Source: Lytechinus variegatus
Lineage: Eukaryota > Echinodermata > Echinoidea > Temnopleuroida > Toxopneustidae
DNA: 64,000 bases
Assembly (NCBI RefSeq): GCF_018143015.1
Contig: NC_054757.1
Coordinates: 8,566,001-8,630,000 of the forward strand
Reading direction: 5' to 3'
The notes beneath the pieces were generated by a model. It was not told the DNA's origin. It worked only from the letters and a program-made list of their open reading frames with translations, and did not search any database. Shown here piece after piece: positions 44,998 through 56,890 of this stretch. The first letter of the stretch is position 1; each line of letters begins with the position of its first letter. A program made the position numbers and the translations under genes.

Positions 44998-45493
44998 CCC
45001 ATCGTGTGTGGCCCCCTGCTGTGACTGTAAATGCCAGGCTGTTGTTTTATCTTTGGACCAACGTCAAGAAACAGCTGTTTTGATACTTAAATTGCTTTCT
45101 TGAGGCAGTTACGGCTGGAGAAGAGAATTGATGAGAAGGGGAACTGGGGTATAGTGTTCTCAAATGGAAGTTTTTCGTCATGTCATGAAGTAGTAGTTTT
45201 CAGTGACCTATCCTACAAGAAGCGACCGGGAGTTACATGTACAAGCTTGCGCCTTCATCTTGTACTAAGTGTAGATGATGATGATAAAGTGGTCTAGACT
45301 AGATCTTGGCCTTGGAGATTTTTCACATATGATCAAAGGAATGAAATCAATGACAATCGCTTTTAATATTTTGTTTCATCTTTGTTTTCAACAGCTACAG
45401 GCAACTTGACTGTTACTCTTGGTCTGTAAACTGCACTTGAAATGAATTAGAAGTCTCAAAGTATACACCATGTGAATTGTTGTAAAATCTCTG

Positions 45494-48400
45494 ATGGAAA
45501 GCAAGATGGATGGTGATGGAGGGGAATGGGAAGAAGTGATCACCCTTCAAAATGAAGATAAGGAAACAAACTCAAAGAGAAAACTTGAGGAGCAGGGAGG
45601 ACAGCATCGTAGGAAATCTAGATCAGATGTGGTGAATGGTGAGGGAGATGACGAAGATTTTGAACCCGACTGTGAAGTCCTGAACCGACTGTCGTTCATG
45701 TCGATGACGGCGGATCTGTCTTTCTTGCCGGAGTGTGATTGGACCGAGGTCTGCCGAGCAAAAGGAAAGCAGGAGTTGGGAGAGGATGATGAAGGCGATG
45801 ATGATAATCCATTGAATATTGTGCCAGATGACGGGTAAGGAAATATTATTACCGTAATAGTAATGTCTTATTTTACCCAGGGTAGCCATTTCAGTTCCGA
45901 AAACTGTTCTCCCAGCAGGCCCTTGCCCTGCTTATTTATGTTATTATTACCCGACTTTAGCATGCCTACAATGATCGGATACTTAAGCATTTGAGGAATT
46001 TCTTCCTACTGGGTGCTCATTCACTCTTCTGGGTTGAGTGAAGCACAATTTTGGTAAATTACTTGCTGAAGGAACCTACATCCCTCGGATTAAAAGACGA
46101 AAATCCTATTAAACTGTAAGAACACTGCACCTCCAAAAATAAAGTTATAGTAATAGATCTTTGATATTGTTTTCAAGGATATTTTTGTATTATGACTAGC
46201 CTTATTTAATAGGTCAGAGAACTTGGATACATGTAGATGCAATTTATGATAACAACCAGGATATGAATATAATAATTACACAAAATTAAGCAAAAGTTTA
46301 AAAAGTCATAACTTTCTTATTTTACATCCGATTTTGATGAAATTTTCAGTGTTATTGTTTGATTTTTGTCTCACCTGCATAGCAGAGTGAGACTATAGGC
46401 GCTGCTTTTCCGACGACGGCGGCGTCAATATCAAATCTTAACCTAAGGTTAAGTTTTTGAAATGACATCATAACTTAGAAAATATTTGGACCTAGTTCAT
46501 GAAACTTGGCCATAAGGTTAATCAAGTTTTACTGAACATCCTATTAGATTTTCATGTCACATGACCAAGGTCAAAGGTCATTTAGGGTCAATGAACTTTG
46601 GCCGATTTGGGGGTATCTGTTGAATTACAATCATAACTTTAAAAGTTTTTGGATCTGATTCATGAAACTTGGACATAATAGTAATCAAGTATCACTGAAC
46701 ATCCTGTGTGCATTTTAGGTCACATGACCAAGGTCAAAGGTCAATGAACTTCGGCAATAATGGGGGTATCTGTTGAATTACCATCATAACTTTGCAAGTT
46801 TATTGATCTGACTTTTGAAACTTGGACATAAGAGTAATCAAGTATCACTGAATATCCTGTGCAAGTTTCAGGTCACATGATCAAGGTCAAAGGTCATGTG
46901 AGGTCAATGAACTTTGTCCACATTGGGGGTATTTGTTGAATTACCATCCTATCTCTGTAAAGTTTATTGGTCTAGTTCATAAAACGTGGAAATAAGAGTA
47001 ACCAAGTATCACTGAACATCTTGTGCGAGTTATAGTAGTTTTCAAAGTCGGCACTGCTGCTATGTTGAATCGCGTGATGCAGGTGAGACGGCCAGAGGCA
47101 TTCCACTTGTTCTCTTTTTATTTACACCAACTTTTTGCCAAGATTTAATAGACTTATTTTGTCCCGAGAGATTCGAACTGGGTAGACTTGCCTTGCCCAT
47201 ATCGTACTGTACATTATGTAAATTAAGTTAGTTTTTATCTTAATCAGATGATATGCATGCACAGGAGGGGAGGGGGGGGGTCAGAATTGACCATGTTATC
47301 ATGAATGACTGTTGAGATTATAGTATACAAATTTCCTTTTTACTCTATAATGGCATACTTTAGTTGAATTGATTGACTGATTGATTGATTTATATTGAGA
47401 TTTTGAAATTGAAAAATAATTTTAATAATAAAGATAAGGAAATTTTGAACTTTTGTTCTCAACAAACATTTGAATAATTGATATCTAAACAAAATTACCT
47501 TGAAATTTTTGGCTATATTTTTCCTCAGCGATGTGATCTGATTTGACTTTAGTGGCGTAGTGATTGAAGAAGCATGTATAATGATAATAATAATTATAGT
47601 AATAGTCATTAATAATAATATTATCATCATTCATTATTGTTATTATCATCCTCATCATTTATTATAGGATTTAGTTGCCTGTTTCATTTAAAAAATATCA
47701 TTTCAAAGCTAAGAAAGTTTTCCTTTTCAAGTTTGATAAATTTTGCTTCAAATTAATTTTGAGCAACTAAAATTATGTGGCAGGTCACAAATATTGTACT
47801 AATTTACAGTAAAAAAAGGGTCTCTTTTTTAAGTCAAACCTTTAATCTAATTTATTTTACATGTATATTGTCCTCTTCTCTTTCTCTCATTTTATTGATT
47901 TTATATCAACCAACACTGAAAAGAGAAAAGTCTAATATTTGAAAGTTTAAGTATTATTTTTGTAGACAAGTAGAGACATACTTATAGATTGACAGTGATT
48001 TATGTGTCAGATAACATAACCAGTGTCCAGCGCCCTCTAGTGGTGAATGTGAGGGTAATATAAAAAGAAGTTTGCAGCAAATTAAGAGTTCCCATGAAGT
48101 TCTATGATGCCAGTCAGTGTGAGATCCTGCTTTCCGATACCTCTGACATGTATCTTCGGAAAGTTAAAGCTTGTCTAAGTTTTACCAAGATCAAAGACAG
48201 AATTATTCTAACACTGATAGACTGACATTATCAGACCTGCCAACCAGTACGTTTTGGCCGTATTTATTACGTTTTTTTTTTTTACAAAATCGTAATTTAT
48301 TGAGAAAAATCATATCCATATGTCTCTATTTCATAAAACTTACACCAATATGGTTTATTAGATCAATGTAATTTCTGGTAACTTTTTTTTTTCAATCATT

Positions 48401-51400
48401 TTGTTAAAACCAGGGTGAGATATACACATGTTTCAATGTTTTGTTTTTTTTCATCTGGAAGAGCAGTGCGCAATTTAGCTTGAGCGCCGCATTGAGCGAG
48501 TGCGCCAGACATTTTATTATGAAATACAGTTTTTTTGAAAAAGTACATTTTTTTCTATCACAGAGTACAGTTTTTTTCATTCCAAGAGGTTGGCAAGTCT
48601 GCATTTTGATGGATTCTTTGGAAAAAAAGAAGAAGCTAATTTTCCTGTGATTTTAATAGTGCCCTCATTTGATTGTTATACCTGTATTTTCCTTGATAAT
48701 AGCAAGAAGAAGCTAATTTTCCTGTGATTTTAGTGCCCTCATTTGATTGTTACCTGTATATTCCTTGATAATAGCCCTAACTAGATAAAGCTTTCTTAGA
48801 GGCTTAGAGCTACAATGTATGATTGAATTCTGAAGTTTTGTCCCATTTTTATGTTTGAGTGGTTTTGAATAATCAATGACAAATTTTAGCAAACAAAATA
48901 GTTGGGACTCTACTTCTTAAATTTTGTCATTGAAAATCTTACCCATTTTTCAGATATCAGTTTACATCTTTTATCTATTATTATTTCATTTTACCTGACA
49001 ATGAATTCAGACATTGAAAAAAAAAAGATTAAGTTCCAAAACTTGATGAATAGGGTTTTTTTTTTATGAAATTAAATAATGTCATACTTTACCCAGGGTA
49101 GCCACTTCAGACAGTTCCTAAAACTTCTCCCAGCAGGCCCTGCTTAATTACCCTGGCTTTAGCTCGGCTACCTTGAAATACCAGTTTGGGACTTTTGCCT
49201 TTTAAAGTAACATACTGTACAATTAGTTTGATAACATTGAAATCACTTAAGATCTTAGAATTCCTGTTTGAATTTAATTTTGTAGTGATCACTTTATTCT
49301 AATCTTCTAATGATTCCTGATTTTTGGGACCAGTGGTGTGATGAGCCAAAAAATTGAGGGGGCTGGATATGGCATATAGGGCAAAATTTTGACATACATG
49401 TATTACACAAATCCAATTTTGTGAATTTGACATACCGTAATATTCAGAAAATAACAGATTTCATCCTACTCTGTTTCCTTTTCTCCTTTTTTCCCTTGGT
49501 CATGGGGGGGGGGGTAAAGTTTGCATGCAAGACTCTCTTATGACTTCTAACTCTGCAACTGCAAAACTTTTCACCCAAACTTGGATGTAGTCTGTAGTTA
49601 GGAGACCTTCATGTCATGTTGCAGTTGGAGGTCACATGGTGAGGTCAAAGGTCATTTTCAGGTCAACATGAAAATTTACGTGCTGACTTTTTTATGACAA
49701 AGAACTCTGTAATATAAACCGTAAGTCACTTTTCGACCAAACTTTGGTTGTACATGTAGATGTACTGATGAGATCATGGCGCAATCAGAGGTCACATGGT
49801 AAGGTCAAAGGTCATTTTGAGTTCAATGATATGACATACATGTCATGTATAACTCTTCAAGGTTCCATAAGTCACTTTTATATCAAATTTGGGTTGTACA
49901 TGTAGGTGTACTAGGAGAGCTGCATGTTATTTTGTTTGGAGGTCACATGGTATGGTCAACGTTCATTTAAGGTCAACATTAAAGTTTACAACGTGTGTGC
50001 AAGACTCTTTATATGACAAGTGTTATTCCAACCCAGTCATTTCACAATGAAGTTTCGAATCTGTTCCGTGCCCTCACAAATCACAATATTTCTGGTTATT
50101 TATTAAGTGGGCGAGACACAAAATCGCTTATGCTTTGTTATATACAAATGTATCGGACATTTTTATCAAGGCACAGCATATTTCCATGGCCAAACAATGG
50201 GGCATTTAAGGGCAGGCCATGGCCTTTGATGTGATTCAATTCAAGGTTTATTAAAAACATGAGTCGCAGCCAAATGGCTGAATTGGTCTCATAGAAAGTA
50301 AAAAACAAGACTCATTACATATTTCAAACATTCAAACTCTAATATGAATAACAATATCTTTCTAGTTTTAGTTTAATACACAATGTCTTTTCATCAATCT
50401 TAATATGATTGCTAATTATGATGAAAGCAACCCTCATCTCACATTATAATTAGCAGACCTTCATGGAATCTCATATGACTATATTAATTGTGAGCTCATA
50501 ATAGGTACTGTTACACAGTACATGGTTATGATTAGCATTGAGTTTTGTCCTTGATTGAATATGTATTATTAAAGAAAAAAATTAGATTTAGTCTTTGAAA
50601 ACTTGATAGATGATTGAATGAATCATAATTACGTCTGACCAATGTGTGCATGTTTATGTAGTTACATTCTGCTATATGTTTCCAACATTATCATGCATAA
50701 AAAACTAAAAAAAGACCTAAATGCTGACATAACTAATGATGTCAGAGCAGATACAACTTTTGAGGTTAAATCTACCTGAGACCTGTCTGAATGTATGTTC
50801 ATGCATGGCTCAATTCTATTTCCTTGGTTAATGACATTTACTTTTTGATATATCACTTGTGCTTAATCTCAAGGGACTTCTTTTAATCCCAAGTGCTAAT
50901 TTGTCTGCGTCAGCTGCTAAGAATATCTTTAGCAAAGGCTGTCATGGGTTTTCCAGAATTTGTAGTTCTAAGCATGGATACACCAGGGACGTGATACACA
51001 TACATGTACATGTAGTCACAGACTGCATGACCAGAATTTATTCAGAAAATAACTGAGTTCATTAAAAAGAATTGATATAGGTTTGAATTAGATTCTGGAC
51101 CACTTTTTTACCTTTTAGTTTTTTTTTAGCTCACCAGCCAAATTAAAATGTGCAATACTGTAATTACAGATGATATTGGACCTCATGGGAATTTCTAGGG
51201 CTCTTTCTTTAGTTTTGCAGAGCTTGTTTTGGGCTTTTCGATTTCATAGGCTCATTCTCACTGGTGTAAAGTAGACCGACATTAGAAAAAACAAACATAT
51301 TGATGTCTGTACATGCTAGGTCCACATAAAAAATCTTGCCCCAAAGTGTTCCCTGTATGGTAGGTACATTTAAAGGTCAAGTCCACCTCAGAAAAATGTT

Positions 51401-54400
51401 GATTTGAATCAATAGAGAAAAATCAGACAAGCACAAGCTGAAAATTTCATCAAAATCGGATGTAAAATAAGAAAGTTATGACATTTCAACAAAATAGTTA
51501 TATGAACGAGCCAGTTACATCCGAATGAGAGAGTCGATGATGTCACTCACTCACTATTTCTTTTGTTTTTTATTGTTTGAATTATACAATATTTCAATTT
51601 TTACGAATTTGACAATTAGGACCTCCTTGCCTGAAGCACAAAATGTTAAAATAATGGAATTCCACGTGTTCAGGGAGGAATGAAACTTCATTTCACATGA
51701 CAATGACGAGAAAATCAAAATATTTCATATTTCATATAATAAAATACAAAAGAAATAGTGAGTGATGTCATCAACTCTCTCATTTGGATGTACATGTAAC
51801 TGGCTCATTCATATAACTATTTTGTTGAAAATAAGCAAAACTTCAAAATGCTATAAGTATAACTTTCTTATTTTACATCCGATTTTGATGAAATTTTCAG
51901 TGTTGTGCTTGTTGAATTTTTCTCTTTTTATTCAAATCAAGTTTTTGTTGGGGTGGACTTGTCCTTGCTCTTCTTTCCTTTTTTTCTCTCTGTCTTTTCT
52001 CCATCTCTCTTCCTTCGGTTCTCTTTTATTCTTTTTTTTCTTTTATATTTCTACCATTTTTTATTGCTTATACTGTGATTTAAATTGTTGTATAATTGAA
52101 TTATCTTTTAATCCTACCCTTTTTTCAATTTCTCTTTCCTTCACCCCTCCCACTCACTCTTTCTCTCTTTAAATCCCCCTTCCACCTCATCCTTACTCCC
52201 TCTCCCCCCCTTCTCATCCCAATCACTCTTTCTCCCCCCCCTCGCTCTTGAAATGTGTTTCCTCCTTCACGTCTGTGAATATGGTTAATCGCAGGTGTGT
52301 GTCACAAGTTTCACCTTTCGCAGGAAGCCTCTAAATCCTCAGTTACTATCATTTTCTTCAGGTTTTCCTTCAAAATGAATCACCACTTGATTGTACATTG
52401 TAAGAATTGGACTACAATGACTTGTTTCTTAGCAGAATAACAACTTTGTTATCAGAATTGAGTGTATATGTTCATATCAGTGTAGGGGAGACCGGGGTTA
52501 GTTGGAACATTGTAATTCTCTTTAATGCCTGTAAAATAAATTTATGCAATACTGCCCTCAATTTATTGTAATAATAATTCAACACTGTTGTATTATTAAT
52601 AGCAATAAATTGAGGGCAGTATTGCATAAATATATTTTACAGGCGTTAAAGAGAATTACAATGTTTCAACTTACCCCATGTTCCAACTAACCCTGGTCTC
52701 CCCTACTCATTGTTTGAAATGAACACTGCATTGAGAACTATTGTTTTAACTTTTTTTACTTCTTCATGAATTTAGGTAAAAACTTTTCTGCTCTTTCCTA
52801 CGCAGGTGTGCAACTAGGCCCTTTCCCACCCCTCACACACTTCCAATATTCACCCATTAATGTCACATGAGGCGGTGCTGCACCAGCCCGAGTTTGCTCT
52901 ATCTCAAGATTTTACCCCAACTGGCCCTCTTCGCGATTAATCTCAAGATTCAAGAAACCCCATCTTTACCAGCGCAAGAAGAGCAATTCATGCTTGATGC
53001 ATTATGGTGCAACACTGTGAATCCTGAGTGCGTCTGCACCTGCAAATTTGTGGGATAATTTGTAAATAGTGTGCCATTTTGCAAATAATTCTAAGTTGAC
53101 TTGGGATTTCAATCTCAAGATAAATCCAGCGAACTATCCTGATAAATGCGTCTCCATTACAAATAATCTTGAGATTGTTCATATCGGGATAATTCGGTGG
53201 ATCAGAAATAGTGTGATTATTTGAAAATTTGGGCTGGTGCAGATGGACCTATTGCCTTCATTTTTGTGGAAATTAGATTAAAACCAAAGAGCTTGGTTGT
53301 AAACAAGAGCAGGAAATGTTTGGTTTGGGACTGGTAGGCTTGTTAAGAGAGAGGGAGATTTTTAAAGAGATAAACTTGGCTCTTGACTTGCTATATTGCA
53401 TTAAAAAGAGAAAAATATGAAAGATACAAGAGCAAAAAGTAGTTCATATTCTGTTGAGTAAAACATTATGCTGAAGACAAGGTACATGTATGATGTTTCT
53501 TTTAGACTGTTGAAATTCCAGAAATGTCATGCACACAAAGGTTATTACATATACATGTATATATTCCAAAATTTAATGGTTGGTCTTTTTAGTGAAAAAT
53601 TACTGAGCTTGTGAGTTTAATACTCCTACAATAGTCTTTAAGAAAGGTAGATCGTTGGTGAATATGATCAAGGGACATTTTATGCCTGCATGAGAATGAA
53701 ATTAAAATTTTACATCAGTAAAATAATGTTTCTATTTGAAAATGAGAATTAAATTCAGAATGATGCTTAGAATTGATAAAAGGTATTTCTGCCATTTGAT
53801 CACCTTAACCTATTGATGCCTACAAGGAGAAATACTGTGAAAATGTCATAGAAATCTGGAGCTTATAATTTGAAGCCCTAGATCTGGAAGCACTTTGTCA
53901 ACCCAATCACTAACGAATGACTGTGGATTCTTACAGGCAGTACTTACGTACGTACCTTGTTGCATGTATTTATGCACGCATGTATCTCACCAGACACCCG
54001 GCTGTTGACAGCTGGGATTAGCTCGATGTGTCATTAGCTCTTTAGGTTCATGCCAAGGGCAGCTTAACCAGTCATAACTTGGAATGCCATATTGCTGTAA
54101 TACCCAGAGCTCTCAAGACACTCGTAATCCTGCGTATGAGCTGGGAGTTGGCCCTACGCCTTCTTTTTCATAAAAATCGCATGAAGATGTGATTCTTGAG
54201 GGACGAAATTCGTCTAATAAACACATGAATTGGATTTGTATGGACAAATTTAGTACAACCCATGGATGCCTTGGTTGGAGAAGTCATTTCTAAGGAACGG
54301 TTTGCTTTTTAGAGTCATTTTTCGGTGTTGGCCTGGATTGAGCTGCCGAGGTTCCTTTGTGTTAGTGAGGCATGGTTGTGGGGAGTGGAAATATGGCATT

Positions 54401-56326
54401 GATGGTTGCCAACTTGATGAGAATATTGAAGCATCTCATTGGAGGATGTGTGAAGCCAAAGAAAAAGCGGTAAGCTCGGTTATAACCGTTATCAATTGCT
54501 ATAAAAGGTCTATATCTTTTTCATTCTTTCGAATTCCAAATCAAACATTTTTCTTTGTGTTTAAAAATAGATAATGTAGAATTGGCTTCCAAAAAAGAGT
54601 TATGAAAGTAATTCTCTTTGCAAAGTGCAAATAATTGAAGAAAGGTATCTTTTTACTTAAGGAAATGATGGATGTTTTCTCTTATGTTGTTGAATCTCTT
54701 TTCTTTCTTTCACTTTAGATCCACCATTCTGGATATCCTTCCTTGGGAAGATGTTTTAGTCTCAAGAATTCTACCCTTCTTGGACCTCAGGGACTTGTTT
54801 CAGTTGCGCCAAGTTTCCTGTGGATTCCGAGACGTGGTTGCAATATTCTTTGCCTCCAATCATCACCTTGATCTGTCCGTTGAAGGGCCAGAGTTCACTC
54901 CTGATGCATTCCGCGTGGTATCCAGTGAGGCCAAGAACCTCACCACACTCAACGTTGCCAATTGCAAGAAGTGGATCACGGACGATCTAATCCTACCAGT
55001 CATTGAAGCAAACAGAAACCTTCGGGATATCAGCATCTCTGAAAACTCCAGCCTGTCGACTAACGTGGTGCGAAGGATAGCCACTCGGTGTCCAGACCTG
55101 TGCAGCCTGTCCCTTGCAGAATGCCAGCAGGTGACATCCACCTCTGTGGAGTGTGTTGGAATGAACTGTGACCAGTTGGAACACCTAGACCTCAAGGGAT
55201 GCTGGGCAATGGACGATGATACCATTTCTCTGGTGCTACAGCTTCACCCACATTTGAAGTGGTTGTCTGTAGCTAGAGCGTATGGTGTTACCGATCTCCT
55301 AGTAGATCAGATCTGTGCGTATTGTCCAAACATTGAGTACTTGGATGTTCAAGGGTGCTGGAGGATCACTGATGATGCAGTTCGGTAAGTTAACATTATC
55401 TTTGTTTATTTACAGGAAGTGTTAAGACCACAAAAATTACAATATATGTGCAGAGAATTATTTGATCCAGTCTGACCTGTCATTTGTAATACGTTTTAAG
55501 TGTAAAGTATCTATGTTTATAGGAAGAATTCAAAATTGATGAGTTATAATGACTTTTCTTTTTAAATGAATCATTGGCTTATGAAACGCAGGACTAAACC
55601 ATGGTTTTAGTTCATATTACTCCTATAAAATAGATTTCAATTTTCATCTAGAAATATCAAACACTTAGAAATATTTTACTGGAAATTTGTGAAAATTGTT
55701 AAGTTGAAACTCACAATTCTTTGTGGTTGCGACACTTCACCAACCACTTTTGGCTTCATCAGGCAAATAAACACCAGGCACATCTTTCCAAGTGAAACTG
55801 CATCCAGCTCAGTAGACTGTGACACCACTGTTAACTGTTTAATATTTCAAGTTTATTGGATGAATCATAATATTCATGGAATAAATCTCATCGACCATTA
55901 GAAAATTAAAATGTTCCCTCATTTTCAAATATGTTAATATATTGAAAAATAATCTAAAGCTCATATTGGTACGGTAATGAAATGAATTGTGTTTGATGAG
56001 AAATAAAGATTACTTGTACTTGAGTTTCCTTTATGGTTACCATTTCAATAGTCTCCTTCCGTCAGTAAAAATATATTTTCTATGCTTCTCCCCCCCCCCA
56101 TTTATTCATTCCAAACAGCAAATTATGGAGCTTGGAGAACTTGAAAACATTGAAAGTCAAAGACTGTCGACACATAACTGAGAGAAGTTTAGCAAGGTTC
56201 CGTTCCAAGGGGGTTCATATCGATATCTTACTTCCGGAGGAGAGCGATCTTGCCAAGTTAGAGCGCCACCTGAGAGCAAGGGAGTTTGCACGAGCTAGAA
56301 GTATGCCACCGAACTTTGCTTTATGA
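45494..56326 (+). CDS. FBXL15: F-box/LRR protein 15, SCF substrate receptor, three coding exons
   Basis: FBXL15 recruits substrates, notably the BMP-pathway ligase SMURF1 in vertebrates, to the SCF (SKP1-CUL1-F-box) ubiquitin ligase. Exons are 45494-45834 (preceded by acceptor CAG at 45394), 54719-55384 and 56119-56326. Donors ACGG|GTAAGG and TTCG|GTAAGT and acceptors TTTAG and AACAG join in phase, giving 1215 nt, about 404 residues. The F-box starts at LDILPWEDVLVSRILPFLDL (human LDLPWEDVLLPHVL). LRRs follow: LTTLNVANCKKWITDDLI, LCSLSLAECQQVTSTSV, LEHLDLKGCWAMDDDTI, IEYLDVQGCWRITDDAV and LKTLKVKDCRHITERSL. The end ARFRSKGVHIDI matches human SRLRKRGVDIDV. The human protein is about 300 residues; here an extra acidic N-terminus of ~105 residues is added by exon 1. 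ATG 45506 has a better Kozak context than 45494. AATAAA at 57668 is one possible poly(A) signal. Confidence 0.93.
45880..46085 (-). mobile_element. SINE fragment (family B) in FBXL15 intron 1
   Basis: TTTACCCAGGGTAGCCA, then TTCTTCCTACTGGGTGCTCA and CTGGGTTGAGTGAAGCAC resemble the reversed family B body. A related head piece (TTTACCCAGGGTAGCCACTT) recurs at 49088-49150. Confidence 0.5.
46368..47110. mobile_element. tandem-repeat element with GTCTCACCTGC ends (copy 2)
   Basis: Reverse-oriented relative of 29979-31075. GTCTCACCTGCAT at 46368 and ATGCAGGTGAGAC at 47077-47088, then GGCCAGAGGCATTCCACTTG. It has fewer internal units (about four). It lies inside a half copy of the AAGGTCAAGTCCACC MITE, whose ATTTTTCTCTTTTTATT segment it splits. 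Confidence 0.8.
46568..46896 (-). promoter_or_regulatory. three perfect DR1 nuclear-receptor sites
   Basis: AGGTCAAAGGTCA at 46568, 46731 and 46884, one per ~155-bp unit, inside FBXL15 intron 1. Confidence 0.45.
47113..48627. other. FBXL15 intron 1, no other feature
   Basis: AT-rich with TTATTATTAT-type simple sequence near 47580-47660. No exon recognised. Confidence 0.4.
48628..48776 (+). repeat. ~75-bp tandem duplication in FBXL15 intron 1
   Basis: GAAGAAGCTAATTTTCCTGT through CCTTGATAATAGC occurs twice in direct succession with small indels. Confidence 0.8.
49560..49990. repeat. ~155-bp tandem units with DR1 sites in FBXL15 intron 1
   Basis: About three units, each with an AACTCT(G/T)(C/T)AA-like start, a GGTTGTACATGTAG segment and GAGGTCACATGGT. 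AGGTCAAAGGTCA occurs at 49642 and 49802; the third unit has a decayed version. It is distantly similar to the elements at 29979 and 46368 but lacks their ends. Confidence 0.65.
50235..50345 (-). mobile_element. LINE 3' end fragment
   Basis: On the - strand GAGACCAATTCAGCCATTTG and TTTTAATAAACCTTGAATTG form a typical non-LTR 3' terminus. Only the tail is present. Confidence 0.5.
50346..51370. other. FBXL15 intron 1, no other feature
   Basis: AT-rich; nothing recognised. Confidence 0.4.
51371..51966. mobile_element. MITE with AAGGTCAAGTCCACC ends (copy 2)
   Basis: Same family as 43187-43775, with long inverted repeats. TTTAAAGGTCAAGTCCACC at the left and GGTGGACTTGTCCTT at the right. The left flank has TTAA; the right does not. 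Confidence 0.8.
51967..52482. other. pyrimidine-rich stretch in FBXL15 intron 1
   Basis: CT-rich (about 51970-52260), repeat-like, no gene. Confidence 0.4.
52483..52705. mobile_element. MITE with TAGGGGAGACCGGGGTTAGT ends
   Basis: About 223 bp. The left arm TAGGGGAGACCGGGGTTAGT and the right arm ACTAACCCTGGTCTCCCCTA pair, and the stem continues through ACATTGTAATTCTCTTTAA and GCAATACTGCCCTCAATTTA for about 95 bp per arm, with a short insert in the right arm. Nearly the whole element could fold as one hairpin. Confidence 0.85.
52706..54718. other. FBXL15 intron 1, 3' part
   Basis: Mostly AT-rich. A repeated ATCTCAAGAT/AATCTTGAGAT motif occurs around 52898-53170. An open frame at 54266-54469 ends at a donor-like GCG|GTAAGC but is in the wrong phase for exon 2. 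Confidence 0.4.
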
Positions 56327-56632
56327 TGACACCGATCTACCAGGGCTTGGGTACTTAAGCTTGAATGTAAATCTATTGGAAAGAATAACATGTGGTATGT
56401 TTATAAATTCAAACTTATTGGTGACTGTCTTTCTCAAACCCATGGCAAGTATGCAGGCCAAAATGGATTTTTAGATTTTTATGAAGATTTTTTTTTATGA
56501 TTTATAACTTGTCAAAATTCAAGTTTAACAATAATCCAATTCTTTCTCTAAGAATTTAATTGAGAGATTCAAGGCATAAAGATTGAAGTTTTGTGTCCAC
56601 TGACTCAATCATGATAAATTTATTTTTATGTG
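56327..56632 (+). other. start of FBXL15 3' UTR
   Basis: Non-coding sequence after the stop codon. It probably continues at least to the SINE at 56633. Confidence 0.5.
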
Positions 56633-56890
56633 GAGCGTTGTGGCCCAGTGGATTAGTCTCCGGACTTTAAAACAGAGGGTCATGGGTTTGAATCTCAGCC
56701 ATGGCGTATATTCCTTTAGCAAGAAAATGATCCACAATGTGCTGCACTCAACCCAGGTGAGGTAAATGGGTACCGGTAGGAAGTAATTCCTTAAGAAGCT
56801 GTGTGCGCTCTGAACGCCTAGCTTAGCCGGTTAATATAGGAGCGCCTTGAGCACCTAATATAAATACCCTATATTATATACTGTGCAAGC
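56633..56890 (+). mobile_element. tRNA-derived SINE (family B, copy 2)
   Basis: GTTGTGGCCCAGTGGATTAG (A box) and CATGGGTTTGAATCTCAGCC (B box), then GCTGCACTCAACCCAGGTGA and ACCGGTAGGAAGTAATTCC as in copy 1 at 31556. It lies in the likely 3' UTR or just past it. Confidence 0.75.

Noticed and set aside
45100..45297. 65-residue frame upstream of FBXL15 exon 1
   Set aside because: No homology or splice support; it probably lies in leader or promoter-proximal sequence.
43578..52172. Hydrophobic frames at 43578-43895 and 51762-52172 that resemble each other
   Set aside because: Their similarity comes from two copies of the same MITE, not from a gene family.
54266..54469. Possible alternative first exon of FBXL15 ending at GCG|GTAAGC
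   Set aside because: It ends in phase 0, while exon 2 needs two bases carried over; joining would shift the F-box frame. Exon 45494-45834 fits exactly.
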